A DNA stretch of 64,000 bases. Source: JBBEAM01 sp942491105. Lineage in GTDB: Bacteria; Pseudomonadota; Alphaproteobacteria; Kiloniellales; DSM-21159. The stretch spans positions 28,965 through 92,964 of the forward strand of contig CALNZX010000007.1 of the NCBI GenBank assembly GCA_942491105.1, in the 5' to 3' direction. The translations under genes were made by a program, and so were the position numbers. The notes under the pieces are model-generated. The model was not told where the DNA came from. It worked only from the letters and a program-made list of their open reading frames with translations, and did not search any database. Positions 18,049-26,252 of this stretch are shown here, in pieces (position 1 is the stretch's first letter; every line of letters begins with the position of its first letter).

Positions 18049-18075
18049 GCGCGGCGGATTATTAGGCCGCCGCGC
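18049..18075. terminator. Hairpin between convergent kinase and csaA genes
   Basis: A 9-bp GC stem (GCGCGGCGG / CCGCCGCGC) with a 9-base AT loop starts 3 bases after the kinase stop and overlaps the end of csaA. There is no U-tract. Confidence 0.5.
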
Positions 18076-18443
18076 TAGTACATGCGTCCGCCGAGCGGAA
18101 CGTCATGGCCCGGCCGCAGCAGAACCACCTCGCCCTCGTCGTCGGGCACCCCCAGCACCAGGGCCTCGGACATGAACTTGCCAATCTGCTTGGGCGGGAA
18201 GTTGACCACGGCCAGCACCTGGCGGCCGGGCAGATCCTCCAGGCTGTAATGCTTGGTAATCTGGGCCGAGCTCTTGCGCCGTCCGATCTGCGGTCCGAAG
18301 TCGATCCAGAGCTTGAAGGCCGGGCGCCGCGCCTCGGGGAAAGCCTCGGCACGTTCGATCACGCCGACCCGGATATCGACCTTGAGAAAATCGTCGAAGG
18401 AAATCTCGTCCACCGCCCACTCCGCGCGCACTGGTTTCTGCAA
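18075..18443 (-). CDS. csaA: tRNA-binding-domain protein, CsaA family
   Basis: This 122-residue protein is a single OB-fold of the tRNA_bind/CsaA type. The family pattern is clear: DFLKVDIRVGVIERAEAFPEARRPAFKLWIDFG, SSAQIT and VLAVVNFPPKQIGKFMSEALVLG. CsaA is described as an export-related chaperone and tRNA binder. The precise role is uncertain. The start could also lie about 10 residues further in, where the homology begins. Confidence 0.88.
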   Translation of the reverse strand: MQKPVRAEWAVDEISFDDFLKVDIRVGVIERAEAFPEARRPAFKLWIDFGPQIGRRKSSAQITKHYSLEDLPGRQVLAVVNFPPKQIGKFMSEALVLGVPDDEGEVVLLRPGHDVPLGGRMY

Positions 18444-18480
18444 GGCGGCAGGCTAGCAAAGGCCCGCGAACGGGCAAAGA

Positions 18481-18512
18481 AAAAGGGCCGCCTGGGGGGA
18501 AGCGGCCCTTTT
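18481..18512 (-). terminator. Terminator of the phasin gene
   Basis: An 11-bp stem AAAAGGGCCGC / GCGGCCCTTTT with a 10-base loop lies 22 bases after the phasin stop. Read on the minus strand it ends in a run of U, so it is an intrinsic terminator. Confidence 0.85.
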
Positions 18513-18534
18513 AAACGGTCGGGAGGTAGAAAGC

Positions 18535-18999
18535 TTACTTGCTCTTACCGGCCTTGCCGTTGACGTGCAGCGCACCCTTAACCTCGTCGAAGGAGGCGGT
18601 GACGCGCTTGTTGATTTCCTGAGCGGCTTCGGCGTTCGACTTGACGCTGATCTCGGCCAGCTCGTTGAAGTTCGTGAAGGCGTCGATATAGGCCTTCTTG
18701 GTCAGCTCGATCTGCTTGGCGAGCTTGTCTTCCGGAGCGCCGGCCTCGGCCAGGCTGCCGAAGGTCTTGGCGGCCTCGTCCATGCCCTTGCGGACAATCT
18801 CGGCCTGACGCTGAGCCATCGCCTGCATGCCCTCGAAGACGATGCGGTTGGCCTGGGTGATCGCCTCGACGTTCTTACGCTGAGTCTCCATCAGGCTGGC
18901 GCCATCGACGTTCGGCATCTCGAACTTGCCGGCGATCTTGCTGAAATCCTGAAACTGGGTGAAGTCGAAGTTCGTGAAGGGGTTCTGGGTCGTAGCCAT
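18535..18999 (-). CDS. Phasin family protein
   Basis: This 154-residue, largely helical protein has the phasin core KNVEAITQANRIVFEGMQAMAQRQAEIVRKGMDEA and a C-terminal Lys-rich tail. Phasins coat polyhydroxyalkanoate granules and control their size. The gene is monocistronic, with its own terminator and, upstream, two sites resembling PhaR operators. No PHA synthase lies in the window. Confidence 0.9.
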   Translation of the reverse strand: MATTQNPFTNFDFTQFQDFSKIAGKFEMPNVDGASLMETQRKNVEAITQANRIVFEGMQAMAQRQAEIVRKGMDEAAKTFGSLAEAGAPEDKLAKQIELTKKAYIDAFTNFNELAEISVKSNAEAAQEINKRVTASFDEVKGALHVNGKAGKSK

Positions 19000-19060
19000 G
19001 GTTCGGTCTCCTCGCAGGACTAGCTGCTTGTAAATGCGTTTCGGTCATCTGCGCTTTATG

Positions 19061-19071
19061 CTGCAGTGCAC
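19061..19071. promoter_or_regulatory. PhaR-like box, copy 1
   Basis: CTGCAGTGCAC differs by one base from CTGC-N3-GCAG, the sequence reported for PhaR in Rhodobacter and Paracoccus. It lies about 65 bases upstream of the phasin start. Confidence 0.5.
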
Positions 19072-19117
19072 CATACGCTCTAGATGAAGCCTGCCATGGA
19101 TAAAATCAAGAATTATT

Positions 19118-19128
19118 TTGCAGTGCAG
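19118..19128. promoter_or_regulatory. PhaR-like box, copy 2
   Basis: TTGCAGTGCAG also differs by one base from CTGC-N3-GCAG and has the same AGT centre as copy 1. It sits inside the larger palindrome TTTTGCAGTGCAGCAAAA, between the phasin promoter and the end of the TetR gene. Confidence 0.5.
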
Positions 19129-19146
19129 CAAAAATAGTTTCCAGGC

Positions 19147-19782
19147 CTAAAGGGCCTCTCCCGCTGCCGCTTCCGCTTGTGCCGGGGCGGCGGCGTCGCG
19201 TCTCGCGGGCCAACCCCGCCAGTTCAGCAAAGCTTCGACGCGCCGCAGCTGGGCGTCGAGCGCGGCCATGGTCTTGGCCAGGTCGTCGCTGTCGTCGCGC
19301 AGCCAGACCCGCAGCGTCGCGAGGTAGATCGCCGACAGTCCCTTGACCCGCAGCAGACCGGGCAGACCCTCGGCGGGGATCGCCGCCGCCTCCAGCATCC
19401 AGCGCATCGAGCGGGCGAGCTGCGGCGCCCCGGCCACGCCTTGCAGGGGGTGGCGCAGGCTATCGTAGACAATATTGGCCAGCGCCTCGCGATAGGGCAG
19501 CAAGGCATCGAAGCGGCGCATCATCACATCGAATAGACGGTCGCGCGCCGGTTCGGCGAGCTCCTCGGAACTCAATTCCTCGGCCAGGACCATGGCGTCG
19601 ATCCGCCGCGAAAAAGCGGCAAGAATCGACTGCTTGCTGGAGAACAGGGGATAGAGCTTGGACAGCGGAAGCTTGGCTTCCGCCGCGATCTCCGCCAGGG
19701 ACAGCCCCGACCAACTGCGCTCCGCCGCCAGCGCCATGGCGGTGTCGATTACATGATCGGGAATATCGGCTTTCTTGACCAT
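19147..19782 (-). CDS. TetR/COQ9-like family protein
   Basis: This 211-residue protein has an N-terminal TetR-type helix-turn-helix (WSGLSLAEIAAEAKLPLSKLYPLFSSKQSILAAF, residues 24-57) and a C-terminal helical domain ending in a WLRDDSDDLAKTMAALDAQLRRVE segment like that of alphaproteobacterial COQ9-type proteins. COQ9 homologues bind lipid in ubiquinone synthesis, whereas a TetR role would be transcriptional. I cannot decide between them. It lies upstream of and parallel to the phasin gene. The tail is Ala/Glu-rich. Confidence 0.8.
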   Translation of the reverse strand: MVKKADIPDHVIDTAMALAAERSWSGLSLAEIAAEAKLPLSKLYPLFSSKQSILAAFSRRIDAMVLAEELSSEELAEPARDRLFDVMMRRFDALLPYREALANIVYDSLRHPLQGVAGAPQLARSMRWMLEAAAIPAEGLPGLLRVKGLSAIYLATLRVWLRDDSDDLAKTMAALDAQLRRVEALLNWRGWPARRDAAAPAQAEAAAGEAL

Positions 19783-19840
19783 CGCGCCTCCTCCTGCCCT
19801 TAAACTTGGGTGCGGTGAGCCGGAAAGCCAAGGCGCGGGC

Positions 19841-20329
19841 TCAACCAGGCTTGACTTCGGCCACCATCCCCTCGACCAGAGCGCGCAAATCCTTGGGGGT
19901 CAGGCGAAACACCGCGTTGGGCGTACCGGCGGCGGCCCAGATCTCCTCAAGGTCAAGGAGGTCGGTGTCGATCACCGCGATCGGCGGCGTGGCGTGGCCG
20001 ACCGGCGGCACCCCGCCGATGGCATATCCGGTGGTCCGGCGCACGAAGTCCGCGTCGGCCCGGCCGATCTTCTCACCGATCAACGCCGAGACCTTGGCCT
20101 CGTCCACCCGGTTGCTACCGCTGGCGACGACCAAGACCGGACGATCGCTGTCGAGGGCGCGAAAGATCAGCGACTTGGCGATCTGCGCAACCTCGCAGCC
20201 AATCGCCGCGGCGGCCTCGGCCGCGCTGCGCGTCGACTCGGGAAACTGCCGTACTTCGAGATCCATGCCCTGCGCGGCCAGGGCATCCTGCACCCGCTGC
20301 GCCGCGGCCTTGAGGGGCGTGCCGCTCAT
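19841..20329 (-). CDS. YbaK/EbsC-type aminoacyl-tRNA deacylase
   Basis: This 162-residue protein is of the YbaK/ProX editing superfamily, which hydrolyses mischarged tRNA such as Cys- or Ala-tRNA(Pro). The conserved Lys52 is in AQIAKSLIF. The GGVPPVGH loop and the DLLDLEEIWAAAGTPNAVFRLTPKDL C-terminal motif are typical. It lies 12 bases downstream of proC, so the two are probably co-transcribed. Substrate specificity cannot be told from sequence. Confidence 0.9.
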   Translation of the reverse strand: MSGTPLKAAAQRVQDALAAQGMDLEVRQFPESTRSAAEAAAAIGCEVAQIAKSLIFRALDSDRPVLVVASGSNRVDEAKVSALIGEKIGRADADFVRRTTGYAIGGVPPVGHATPPIAVIDTDLLDLEEIWAAAGTPNAVFRLTPKDLRALVEGMVAEVKPG

Positions 20330-20341
20330 CTCGCCGGCCCG

Positions 20342-21163
20342 CTATTCCGCCAGCTCGCGGCTGCGCCGGGTCGCCGCGGCAATGGCCTTGGTCATCAAGG
20401 GCTGCAGCCCGTCCTCGGCCATCAGCACCTTCAGCGCCTCCAGGGTCGTGCCGCCAGGGCTGGACACGTTCTCGCGCAGCTTGCCGGCCGGTTCCTCGGC
20501 CTGGCGCACCAGTTCTCCCGATCCGGCCACGGTGCCGCGCGCGATGCGCATGGCGAGATCCTCCGGCAGGCCGGCTTCGACTCCGGCCCGGGCCAGGCAT
20601 TCGATCAGCAGAAAGACATAGGCCGGGCCGCCGCCGGAGACCGCGGTGACCGCGTCCATCAAGGCCTCGTCGGCGACCCAGGCGGCATCGCCGACCGCGC
20701 GCAGCAGCTCCTCGCAGAGCGCCTGGCGCGCCGCCGGCACCTCCGGGCTCGCGACCAGCACCGAGACGCCGCGCCCCACAGCCGCCGGTGTGTTGGGCAT
20801 CACCCGGACCACCGGGGTTGCGGCCCCGAGCTTGCTTTGGAAATAGCCGATGGTCTTGCCCGCGGCGATCGAGAGGAAAACCGTATCCTTGCCGCGCCAG
20901 CCGTCGACCGCCGCCAGCGCCGCGTCCATTTGCTGCGGCTTGACCGCGAGCACGACCAGGGCGGGAGCCAGATCCCCGGGCACGGCTTCGGCGCTTTCGA
21001 GCGTGCGCACACCCTTGGCATCGAGCGCCTGGCGCTGCGCCGCGTTGGGTTCGACGATCGTGATTTCCTTGGGGTCCAGACCGCGCTCGATCCACCCGTC
21101 GAGCAGCGCGCCGCCCATCTTGCCGCAGCCGATCAACAGCAGCGGACCGCCTAGGGACTGCAT
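20342..21163 (-). CDS. proC: Pyrroline-5-carboxylate reductase
   Basis: This 273-residue NAD(P)H enzyme performs the last step of proline synthesis. The Rossmann loop is GPLLLIGCGKMGGALL at residues 6-21. Family motifs are LAVKPQQ, VVRVMPNTPAAVGRG, VSGGGPAYVFLLIE and the C-terminal signature ENVSSPGGTTLEAL. I start at the ATG at 21163. The frame stays open upstream but that stretch lies across the YbjN gene and shows no homology. Confidence 0.95.
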   Translation of the reverse strand: MQSLGGPLLLIGCGKMGGALLDGWIERGLDPKEITIVEPNAAQRQALDAKGVRTLESAEAVPGDLAPALVVLAVKPQQMDAALAAVDGWRGKDTVFLSIAAGKTIGYFQSKLGAATPVVRVMPNTPAAVGRGVSVLVASPEVPAARQALCEELLRAVGDAAWVADEALMDAVTAVSGGGPAYVFLLIECLARAGVEAGLPEDLAMRIARGTVAGSGELVRQAEEPAGKLRENVSSPGGTTLEALKVLMAEDGLQPLMTKAIAAATRRSRELAE

Positions 21164-21168
21164 GGGCT

Positions 21169-21678
21169 TCAAGCTTCTCCGACGGTTTCCATCAGCGCGG
21201 CTTCCAGAGCCTCCGAGGCCGGCTGGCCGCCCCAGACCACCATCTGCAGCGCCGGATACAGCCGCTCGGATTCGATCAGCGCCGTATCGATCGTATCCTC
21301 CAGCTGCTCGACGCTGGCGCCGCCGCGGACTCCGCGCAGGGGAATGGTGTGGCGGAAGATCAGGGCGCCATCGTCGGTGCAGAGATCGAAATGGCCGAGC
21401 CACAGCCGCTCGTTGGCGGCCACGACCAGTTCGTTGACCGCGCCGCGCCGCTGTTTTTGAACCTTCACGTCGAGCTGACAGGAGAGATACATCGCGCCGA
21501 TCTCCGGCTGCCAGACGATGCAGAGATGGTAATCGCACCACTGTCCCGCCACCTGAACCACCAATTCCTGATCGCTGGAACGGTCGTGCGCCCACTCGTT
21601 GGCGGAAACCAGCTCTTCCAGAAGATCCAGGGGGTTGGAGGCGATGGCGACGTCATGCTGGAGCAGATTCATGACCAT
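21169..21678 (-). CDS. YbjN domain-containing protein
   Basis: This protein of about 170 residues has the alphaproteobacterial YbjN pattern: NPLDLLEELVSANEWAHDRSSDQELVVQVAGQWCDYHL in its first 50 residues, then an alternating beta pattern and an ATALIES-type helix near the end. YbjN proteins have a type III secretion chaperone-like fold; the function is poorly known. AGGGGAG lies 5 bases before the ATG at 21678. ATG 21672 is an alternative. It precedes proC by 5 bases. Confidence 0.85.
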   Translation of the reverse strand: MVMNLLQHDVAIASNPLDLLEELVSANEWAHDRSSDQELVVQVAGQWCDYHLCIVWQPEIGAMYLSCQLDVKVQKQRRGAVNELVVAANERLWLGHFDLCTDDGALIFRHTIPLRGVRGGASVEQLEDTIDTALIESERLYPALQMVVWGGQPASEALEAALMETVGEA

Positions 21679-21910
21679 GTGTCTCCCCTTTGGTCCCGGC
21701 GGCAACTCCCGGGTGACCGGCGCCTAGGCCTCGAGGATGAAAAGCCCCAATATCTTGGGGTTACATCGATATCTCGGGCTCCAGAGCGTTGCCCCCACTA
21801 AATCTAGCGTGCCTCATTCGGATTCCCAGCGCAAGCCACGAATTGGCCGGGGAACAGTGGAAGCCGCTGATTTCCTGTGGACTCTTTTTGGGCCGGCCGT
21901 TTGCGGCCGG

Positions 21911-22249
21911 TCAGGAGGAGGCGCCGCTCTTCGCCGAGGCCTTGCCGCCGGCTTTCCTGGCGGTCTTGGTCTTTTTCGCCGGCGCGCCGGCGGCGGCGGG
22001 GCTCTCGGCAAGCCGCTTCTCCAGCGCCGCGAGCCTCAGCTCAAGCTCTTCCTGGCTCTGCCGCGCCTTGACCGCCATCGCCTTGACCACCTCGAACTCT
22101 TCTCGGCTGACCAAATCCATGCCCGCGAGAACGCGCTCGAACTGGCCGCGCAGGCGGGTTTCGACCTCCTGGCGCATGCCGCTCGCGACGCCGAGGGTAC
22201 CCGTGGCCACGCGGGCGAGGTCGTCGAGGAAGCGGTTCTGTGTCTGCAT
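21911..22249 (-). CDS. ubiK: Ubiquinone biosynthesis accessory factor UbiK-like
   Basis: This small protein of 112 residues starts MQTQNRFLDDLARVATG, the conserved opening of the BMFP/UbiK family. A coiled coil follows (residues 45-85, SREEFEVVKAMAVKARQSQEELELRLAALEKRL), and then a Lys/Ala-rich tail. UbiK helps the soluble Ubi complex of ubiquinone synthesis. An ATG three codons upstream is also possible. The 232 bases upstream of the YbjN gene hold no recognisable feature. Confidence 0.85.
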   Translation of the reverse strand: MQTQNRFLDDLARVATGTLGVASGMRQEVETRLRGQFERVLAGMDLVSREEFEVVKAMAVKARQSQEELELRLAALEKRLAESPAAAGAPAKKTKTARKAGGKASAKSGASS

Positions 22250-22275
22250 CGCGGGCACTCCTTATTAGGCTGGCG

Positions 22276-22755
22276 TCACGCTTTATATTGGCTTTCCGCC
22301 CGGTCAGGTCCAGCACCTTGCTCGCCGAGCAGCAAGTGGACGTGGCCATGGGCGACCGGCTTGTCCGGGGTGTCCTGCCAGGCTTCGACGCGGACATTGG
22401 CGACACGGCGGCCAAGCTTGGTGATGATTGCCGTGGCATGGGTCGGCGCCGGGCCGGCGCCACGCAGATAGTCCACGGTGATGTTGACCGTGCGCGGCAG
22501 ACTCTCGCTCTCGCGCCGCCAGAGCACTTCCAGCGCCGCGACGGTCTCGAGAAAAGCCCCGACCACGCCGCCATGCAGCGCGCCGGTCTTAGGACTGCCG
22601 ACCAATCCAGGTCGCGGCGGCAGGGTACAGAGCAGACCGCCCTGCGCATCGCATTCGGCGACGATACCGAGAAAGGCCGCATAGGGAATACTGTCGACGG
22701 CCGCCTGTACATCGCCGCCGTCGCGCGCGCGGCGGATCTTTTCGACCAGGCTCAT
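22276..22755 (-). CDS. PaaI-family hotdog thioesterase, copy 1
   Basis: This 159-residue hotdog-fold protein has the PaaI/4HBT signature GALHGGVVGAFLETVAALEVLW, which forms the acyl-CoA site, and the second-strand motif VNITVDYLRGAGPAPTHATA. It probably hydrolyses an acyl-CoA; the substrate is unknown. It overlaps the next thioesterase gene upstream by 4 bases and shares the fold, so this is a tandem pair that may form a heteromer. Confidence 0.88.
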   Translation of the reverse strand: MSLVEKIRRARDGGDVQAAVDSIPYAAFLGIVAECDAQGGLLCTLPPRPGLVGSPKTGALHGGVVGAFLETVAALEVLWRRESESLPRTVNITVDYLRGAGPAPTHATAIITKLGRRVANVRVEAWQDTPDKPVAHGHVHLLLGEQGAGPDRAESQYKA

Positions 22756-23219
22756 GCTGCGCCTCCCGCCGCCAAGGGTCCCGTCACCATGAAGGTGCCC
22801 AGGGCCGCGGCGATCTCGCGGCGGTCGTCGGCCTGCAGCGCCGCGGCGCGCACGAAAACGATCAGCTTGGTGACACGATAGGCCACGGCGGTGCAGAGAA
22901 TGTCCCGGCCGCGCAAGCCCGGCCGCAGGTAGTCGATGCGCAGGTCCAGGGTCGCGACGGCCTGCAGCGGACGGGTCGAGGCCAGGGCGATCATGCCGGC
23001 GGTGGTGTCGATCAAGGTGGTTACCGCGCCGCCGTGCAGGATGCCGGTCTCGGGATCGGCGATCAGCTTCTCGTCATAGGGCAGACGCATGGTCAGGCTG
23101 GGCGGCGCGAAGTCCTCGGCGCGGATTCCCAGCTCCTCGCAGTGCGGGATCGGACCGCCGAACACACGCTGCATGAGCTCGGAAGCCGGGAGTTCGCCAA
23201 GGCCGTTATGATCGTCCAT
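22752..23219 (-). CDS. PaaI-family hotdog thioesterase, copy 2
   Basis: This 155-residue hotdog protein has the active-site segment GILHGGAVTTLIDTTAGMIAL and the strand motif ATLDLRIDYLRPG. It is the upstream member of the tandem pair and is translationally coupled (ATGA) to copy 1. Divergence from copy 1 is substantial, so the duplication is old or the pair is functional as a heterodimer. Acyl-CoA hydrolysis is inferred from the family. Confidence 0.88.
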   Translation of the reverse strand: MDDHNGLGELPASELMQRVFGGPIPHCEELGIRAEDFAPPSLTMRLPYDEKLIADPETGILHGGAVTTLIDTTAGMIALASTRPLQAVATLDLRIDYLRPGLRGRDILCTAVAYRVTKLIVFVRAAALQADDRREIAAALGTFMVTGPLAAGGAA

Positions 23220-23343
23220 GGCGCCTCTGTTAGCGCAAAGCCCCCGGCCCGGGCAATCGCCATGCTTGCCGTGCCCTTTTACACGCTTCTATAAGTCCCC
23301 GGTGCGACCCCCGCCATCTGGCGCAACGAGGGAGTGCCGAGGC

Positions 23344-24324
23344 ATGATCCTGGTCACCGGCGGCGCCGGCTTCATCGGCTCCAATCTCGCCGCCGCGCTC
23401 GCCGAGCGGGGACGCGGACTCGCGGTCTGCGACCTACTCGACGGCGCCAAGGCCGGTAATCTCGATAAGATCGAGCTGAACGCACTGGCGACGCCCGCGC
23501 AGCTCCCGGATTTTCTGCAGGACGACGGCCGGAGCCTCACCGCAGTGGTCCACCTCGGCGCGATTTCCTCGACCACCGAGACCGACGAGGCGAAGCTGCG
23601 GCGGATCAACGTCGAGCTGTCCCAGGATCTCTGGCGCTTCTGCGCCGCGCGGCGGATTCCCTTCATCTATGCCTCCTCCGCCGCCACCTACGGCGACGGC
23701 GGCCGGGGGTTCGACGACGACATGAGCCTGGCGTATCTGCGCGCCCTCGAACCGCTCAATCCCTATGGCCGCAGCAAGAACGCCTTCGACATCTGGGTCG
23801 CCGAGCAGCTGGCCCAGGGCGCCCCTCGGCCGCCGCAGTGGGCCGGGCTCAAGTTCTTCAACGTCTACGGCCCCAACGAGTATCACAAGGGGGCGCAGGC
23901 CAGCGTGATCTGGCACCTCTACCGGCAGCTCCAGGCCGGGGGAGAGCTGCGGCTGTTCCAATCGCATCATCCGGACTACCCCGATGGCGGGCAGCTGCGC
24001 GACTTCGTCTGGGTCGGGGACTGCGTCGAGGTCATGCTCTGGCTGCTGCAGCGCCCCAAGGCCAGCGGCCTGTTCAATGTCGGCAGCGGCGTCGCGCGCA
24101 GCTTCAACGACCTGGCGGCGGCGCTCTTCGCGGCGCTGGGCCGCGCGGCGGAGATCGTCTACATACCGACGCCGGAAAATCTGCGCGCCCGCTATCAGTA
24201 CTTCACGCAGGCAAGGATGGAGCGGCTGCGGGAGATCGGCTACGCTCGCCCCTTCCTCAGCCTGGAAGACGGCGTCGCGCGCTACCTCCAGGACTATCTG
24301 CAGCAGGACGACCCCTACAGATGA
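23344..24324 (+). CDS. hldD: ADP-L-glycero-D-manno-heptose 6-epimerase
   Basis: This 326-residue extended SDR has the NAD(P) loop TGGAGFIGSN at residues 5-14 and the YxxxK motif as YGRSK. Family-specific segments are FFNVYGPNEYHKGAQASVIWHLY and GQLRDFVWVGDC. It makes the heptose of the lipopolysaccharide inner core. I use the ATG at 23344, where homology begins. It overlaps lgt by four bases and opens a long plus-strand run to ychF. Confidence 0.95.
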   Translation: MILVTGGAGFIGSNLAAALAERGRGLAVCDLLDGAKAGNLDKIELNALATPAQLPDFLQDDGRSLTAVVHLGAISSTTETDEAKLRRINVELSQDLWRFCAARRIPFIYASSAATYGDGGRGFDDDMSLAYLRALEPLNPYGRSKNAFDIWVAEQLAQGAPRPPQWAGLKFFNVYGPNEYHKGAQASVIWHLYRQLQAGGELRLFQSHHPDYPDGGQLRDFVWVGDCVEVMLWLLQRPKASGLFNVGSGVARSFNDLAAALFAALGRAAEIVYIPTPENLRARYQYFTQARMERLREIGYARPFLSLEDGVARYLQDYLQQDDPYR

Positions 24325-25136
24325 TTTCCGCGTTCCCCGCCTTCGCCGTTTTGACCTACCCGCAGATCGACCCGATCCTGATCGAGATTGGCCCGCTGGC
24401 GATCCGCTGGTACGCGCTGGCCTATATCGTCGGCATCCTGCTTGCCTGGCGCTACTGCCGCTGGCTGACCAGCCAATCGCCCTCCTCGCTCGAACCCAAG
24501 GACATGGACGATCTGCTGCTCTGGGCGACCCTGGGCATCGTGCTCGGCGGGCGCCTCGGCTACATCCTGTTCTACAACTTCGACTACTACCTGGAGAATC
24601 CGCTGCAGGCGCTGGTGCTCTGGAAAGGCGGCATGGCCTTCCACGGAGGCCTGATCGGCGTTTTGACGGCAATGTTCTTCTTCGCCCGGTCGCGCGGCGT
24701 GCGCTATTTCCAGCTGGCCGACATGGTCGGCGCGGCGACGCCGATCGGTCTCTGCCTGGGCCGCCTCGCCAACTTCATCAACGGCGAGCTCTATGGCCGC
24801 GCCAGCGACGTTCCCTGGTCCATGGTCTTTCCCCAGGGCGGACCCGAACCGCGCCACCCCAGCCAGCTTTACGAGGCCGGGCTGGAGGGCATCGTGCTGT
24901 TCCTGTTCCTCTGGTTCCTGGTCCGCCGGGGCACGCTGGAACGGGTCGGCGAGATTTCCGGCTGGTTCCTGATCGGCTACGGCGCGGCGCGGATCTTTGT
25001 CGAGTTCTTCCGCCAGCCCGATGTTCAACTCGGTTTTCTGGCCTTCGGCACCACCATGGGGCAGATCCTGTCCCTGCCGATGATGGCCGCCGGTGTTGTG
25101 CTGGTGATCTGGGCGCGCCGCCAGCCGGCGCGATGA
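24321..25136 (+). CDS. lgt: Prolipoprotein diacylglyceryl transferase
   Basis: This 271-residue inner-membrane enzyme transfers diacylglycerol to the lipobox cysteine of prolipoproteins. Seven hydrophobic helices are seen, along with the signature GRLGYILFYN with the conserved Arg, GGMAFHGGLIG with the catalytic His, and LGRLANFINGELYGRASDVPW. The ATG overlaps the hldD stop and its stop overlaps the next ATG, so three genes are coupled. Several lipoproteins in the window are presumed substrates. Confidence 0.96.
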   Translation: MISAFPAFAVLTYPQIDPILIEIGPLAIRWYALAYIVGILLAWRYCRWLTSQSPSSLEPKDMDDLLLWATLGIVLGGRLGYILFYNFDYYLENPLQALVLWKGGMAFHGGLIGVLTAMFFFARSRGVRYFQLADMVGAATPIGLCLGRLANFINGELYGRASDVPWSMVFPQGGPEPRHPSQLYEAGLEGIVLFLFLWFLVRRGTLERVGEISGWFLIGYGAARIFVEFFRQPDVQLGFLAFGTTMGQILSLPMMAAGVVLVIWARRQPAR

Positions 25137-26245
25137 CCGCGCTGTTCGATCTCATTGCCCAGCGCATCCGCAGCGCCGGGCCGATGACCCTGGCCGAGTA
25201 TATGCGGCTCGCCCTGACCCATCCCGAGTATGGCTATTACACCGCCGGCGATCCCCTGGGCGCGCCGCGCGAGAATGCGGAGGGCGGCGGCGGCGACTTC
25301 ATCACAGCGCCCGAGGTCAGCCAGATGTTCGGCGAACTGCTGGGCCTGTGGTGCGCCGATACCTGGCGCTTCCTCGGGCAGCCGAAGCCGGTCCACCTGA
25401 TCGAGCTGGGGCCTGGGCGCGGTACCCTGATGGCCGACGCCCTGCGCGCCCTGCGGATCGTGCCGGGCTTCGCCGAAAACCTCGAGGTCCACTTGGTGGA
25501 AGTGTCCCCCCTGCTGCGCCGTCGGCAGGAGCAGGCTCTGGCGGGCCACGCCGTGACCTGGCACGAGGACCTCGCAAGTCTGCCCGACGGCCCATTCCTG
25601 CTGCTCGCCAACGAATTCTTCGACGCTCTGCCGATCCGCCAGTTTCAACGCGGCGGAGGCGGCTGGAGCGAGCGCCTCGTCGGTCTGTCCGAGGACGGCG
25701 GCGCGCTGGTTTTCCTTGCCGCCCCACCCGACGCCGCCAATGCTCTGCTGATCCCGGAGCAGCTGCGCGATCTGCCGCCTGGTGCGGTGGTCGAGCTCTG
25801 CCCAGAAGGCGAGCTCCTGGCCCGCGACATCGGCCGGCGCTGCGCGCAAGGGCCCGGCGCGGCGCTGATCGTCGACTATGGGAACGCGGAACCGGCTGGC
25901 CAGCCGACACTGCAAGCCCTGCGCCGGCACCGCCATCATCAGCCCCTGGAGGCGCCGGGCAGCGCCGACCTGACGGCGCATGTCGATTTCACGGCTCTCG
26001 CCCAAGGCTGCGCCAGCGGCGGCGCGGCGGTCCACGGGCCGGTACCCCAGGGCGGCTTTCTGCGGGCGCTCGGCATCGAACATCGCGCGCAGGCCCTGCG
26101 CCGCAACGCCAGCACGGCTCAGCGCACGGAGATCGACGCCGCGGTGGCACGCCTGACCGCGCCCGACGCAATGGGAGAATTGTTCAAGGTCATGGCAGTT
26201 ATGCCGCCACAAGCCTTGCCTCCCGCTGGCTTTTTGTCAGACTAG
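25133..26245 (+). CDS. SAM-dependent methyltransferase, MidA/NDUFAF7 family
   Basis: This 370-residue protein belongs to the family (COG1565) that includes NDUFAF7, which dimethylates an arginine of respiratory complex I. Seen here are MTLAEYMRLALTHPEYGYY near residue 20, FITAPEVSQMFGELLG, the SAM loop LIELGPGRG near residue 90, LLANEFFDALPIRQF and ALIVDYGNAEPAGQPTLQAL. In the last, the usual Gly-Y/H-x segment is slightly altered. It is coupled to lgt. A role in complex I assembly is inferred from homology. Confidence 0.9.
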   Translation: MTALFDLIAQRIRSAGPMTLAEYMRLALTHPEYGYYTAGDPLGAPRENAEGGGGDFITAPEVSQMFGELLGLWCADTWRFLGQPKPVHLIELGPGRGTLMADALRALRIVPGFAENLEVHLVEVSPLLRRRQEQALAGHAVTWHEDLASLPDGPFLLLANEFFDALPIRQFQRGGGGWSERLVGLSEDGGALVFLAAPPDAANALLIPEQLRDLPPGAVVELCPEGELLARDIGRRCAQGPGAALIVDYGNAEPAGQPTLQALRRHRHHQPLEAPGSADLTAHVDFTALAQGCASGGAAVHGPVPQGGFLRALGIEHRAQALRRNASTAQRTEIDAAVARLTAPDAMGELFKVMAVMPPQALPPAGFLSD

Positions 26246-26252
26246 CCCCGCC

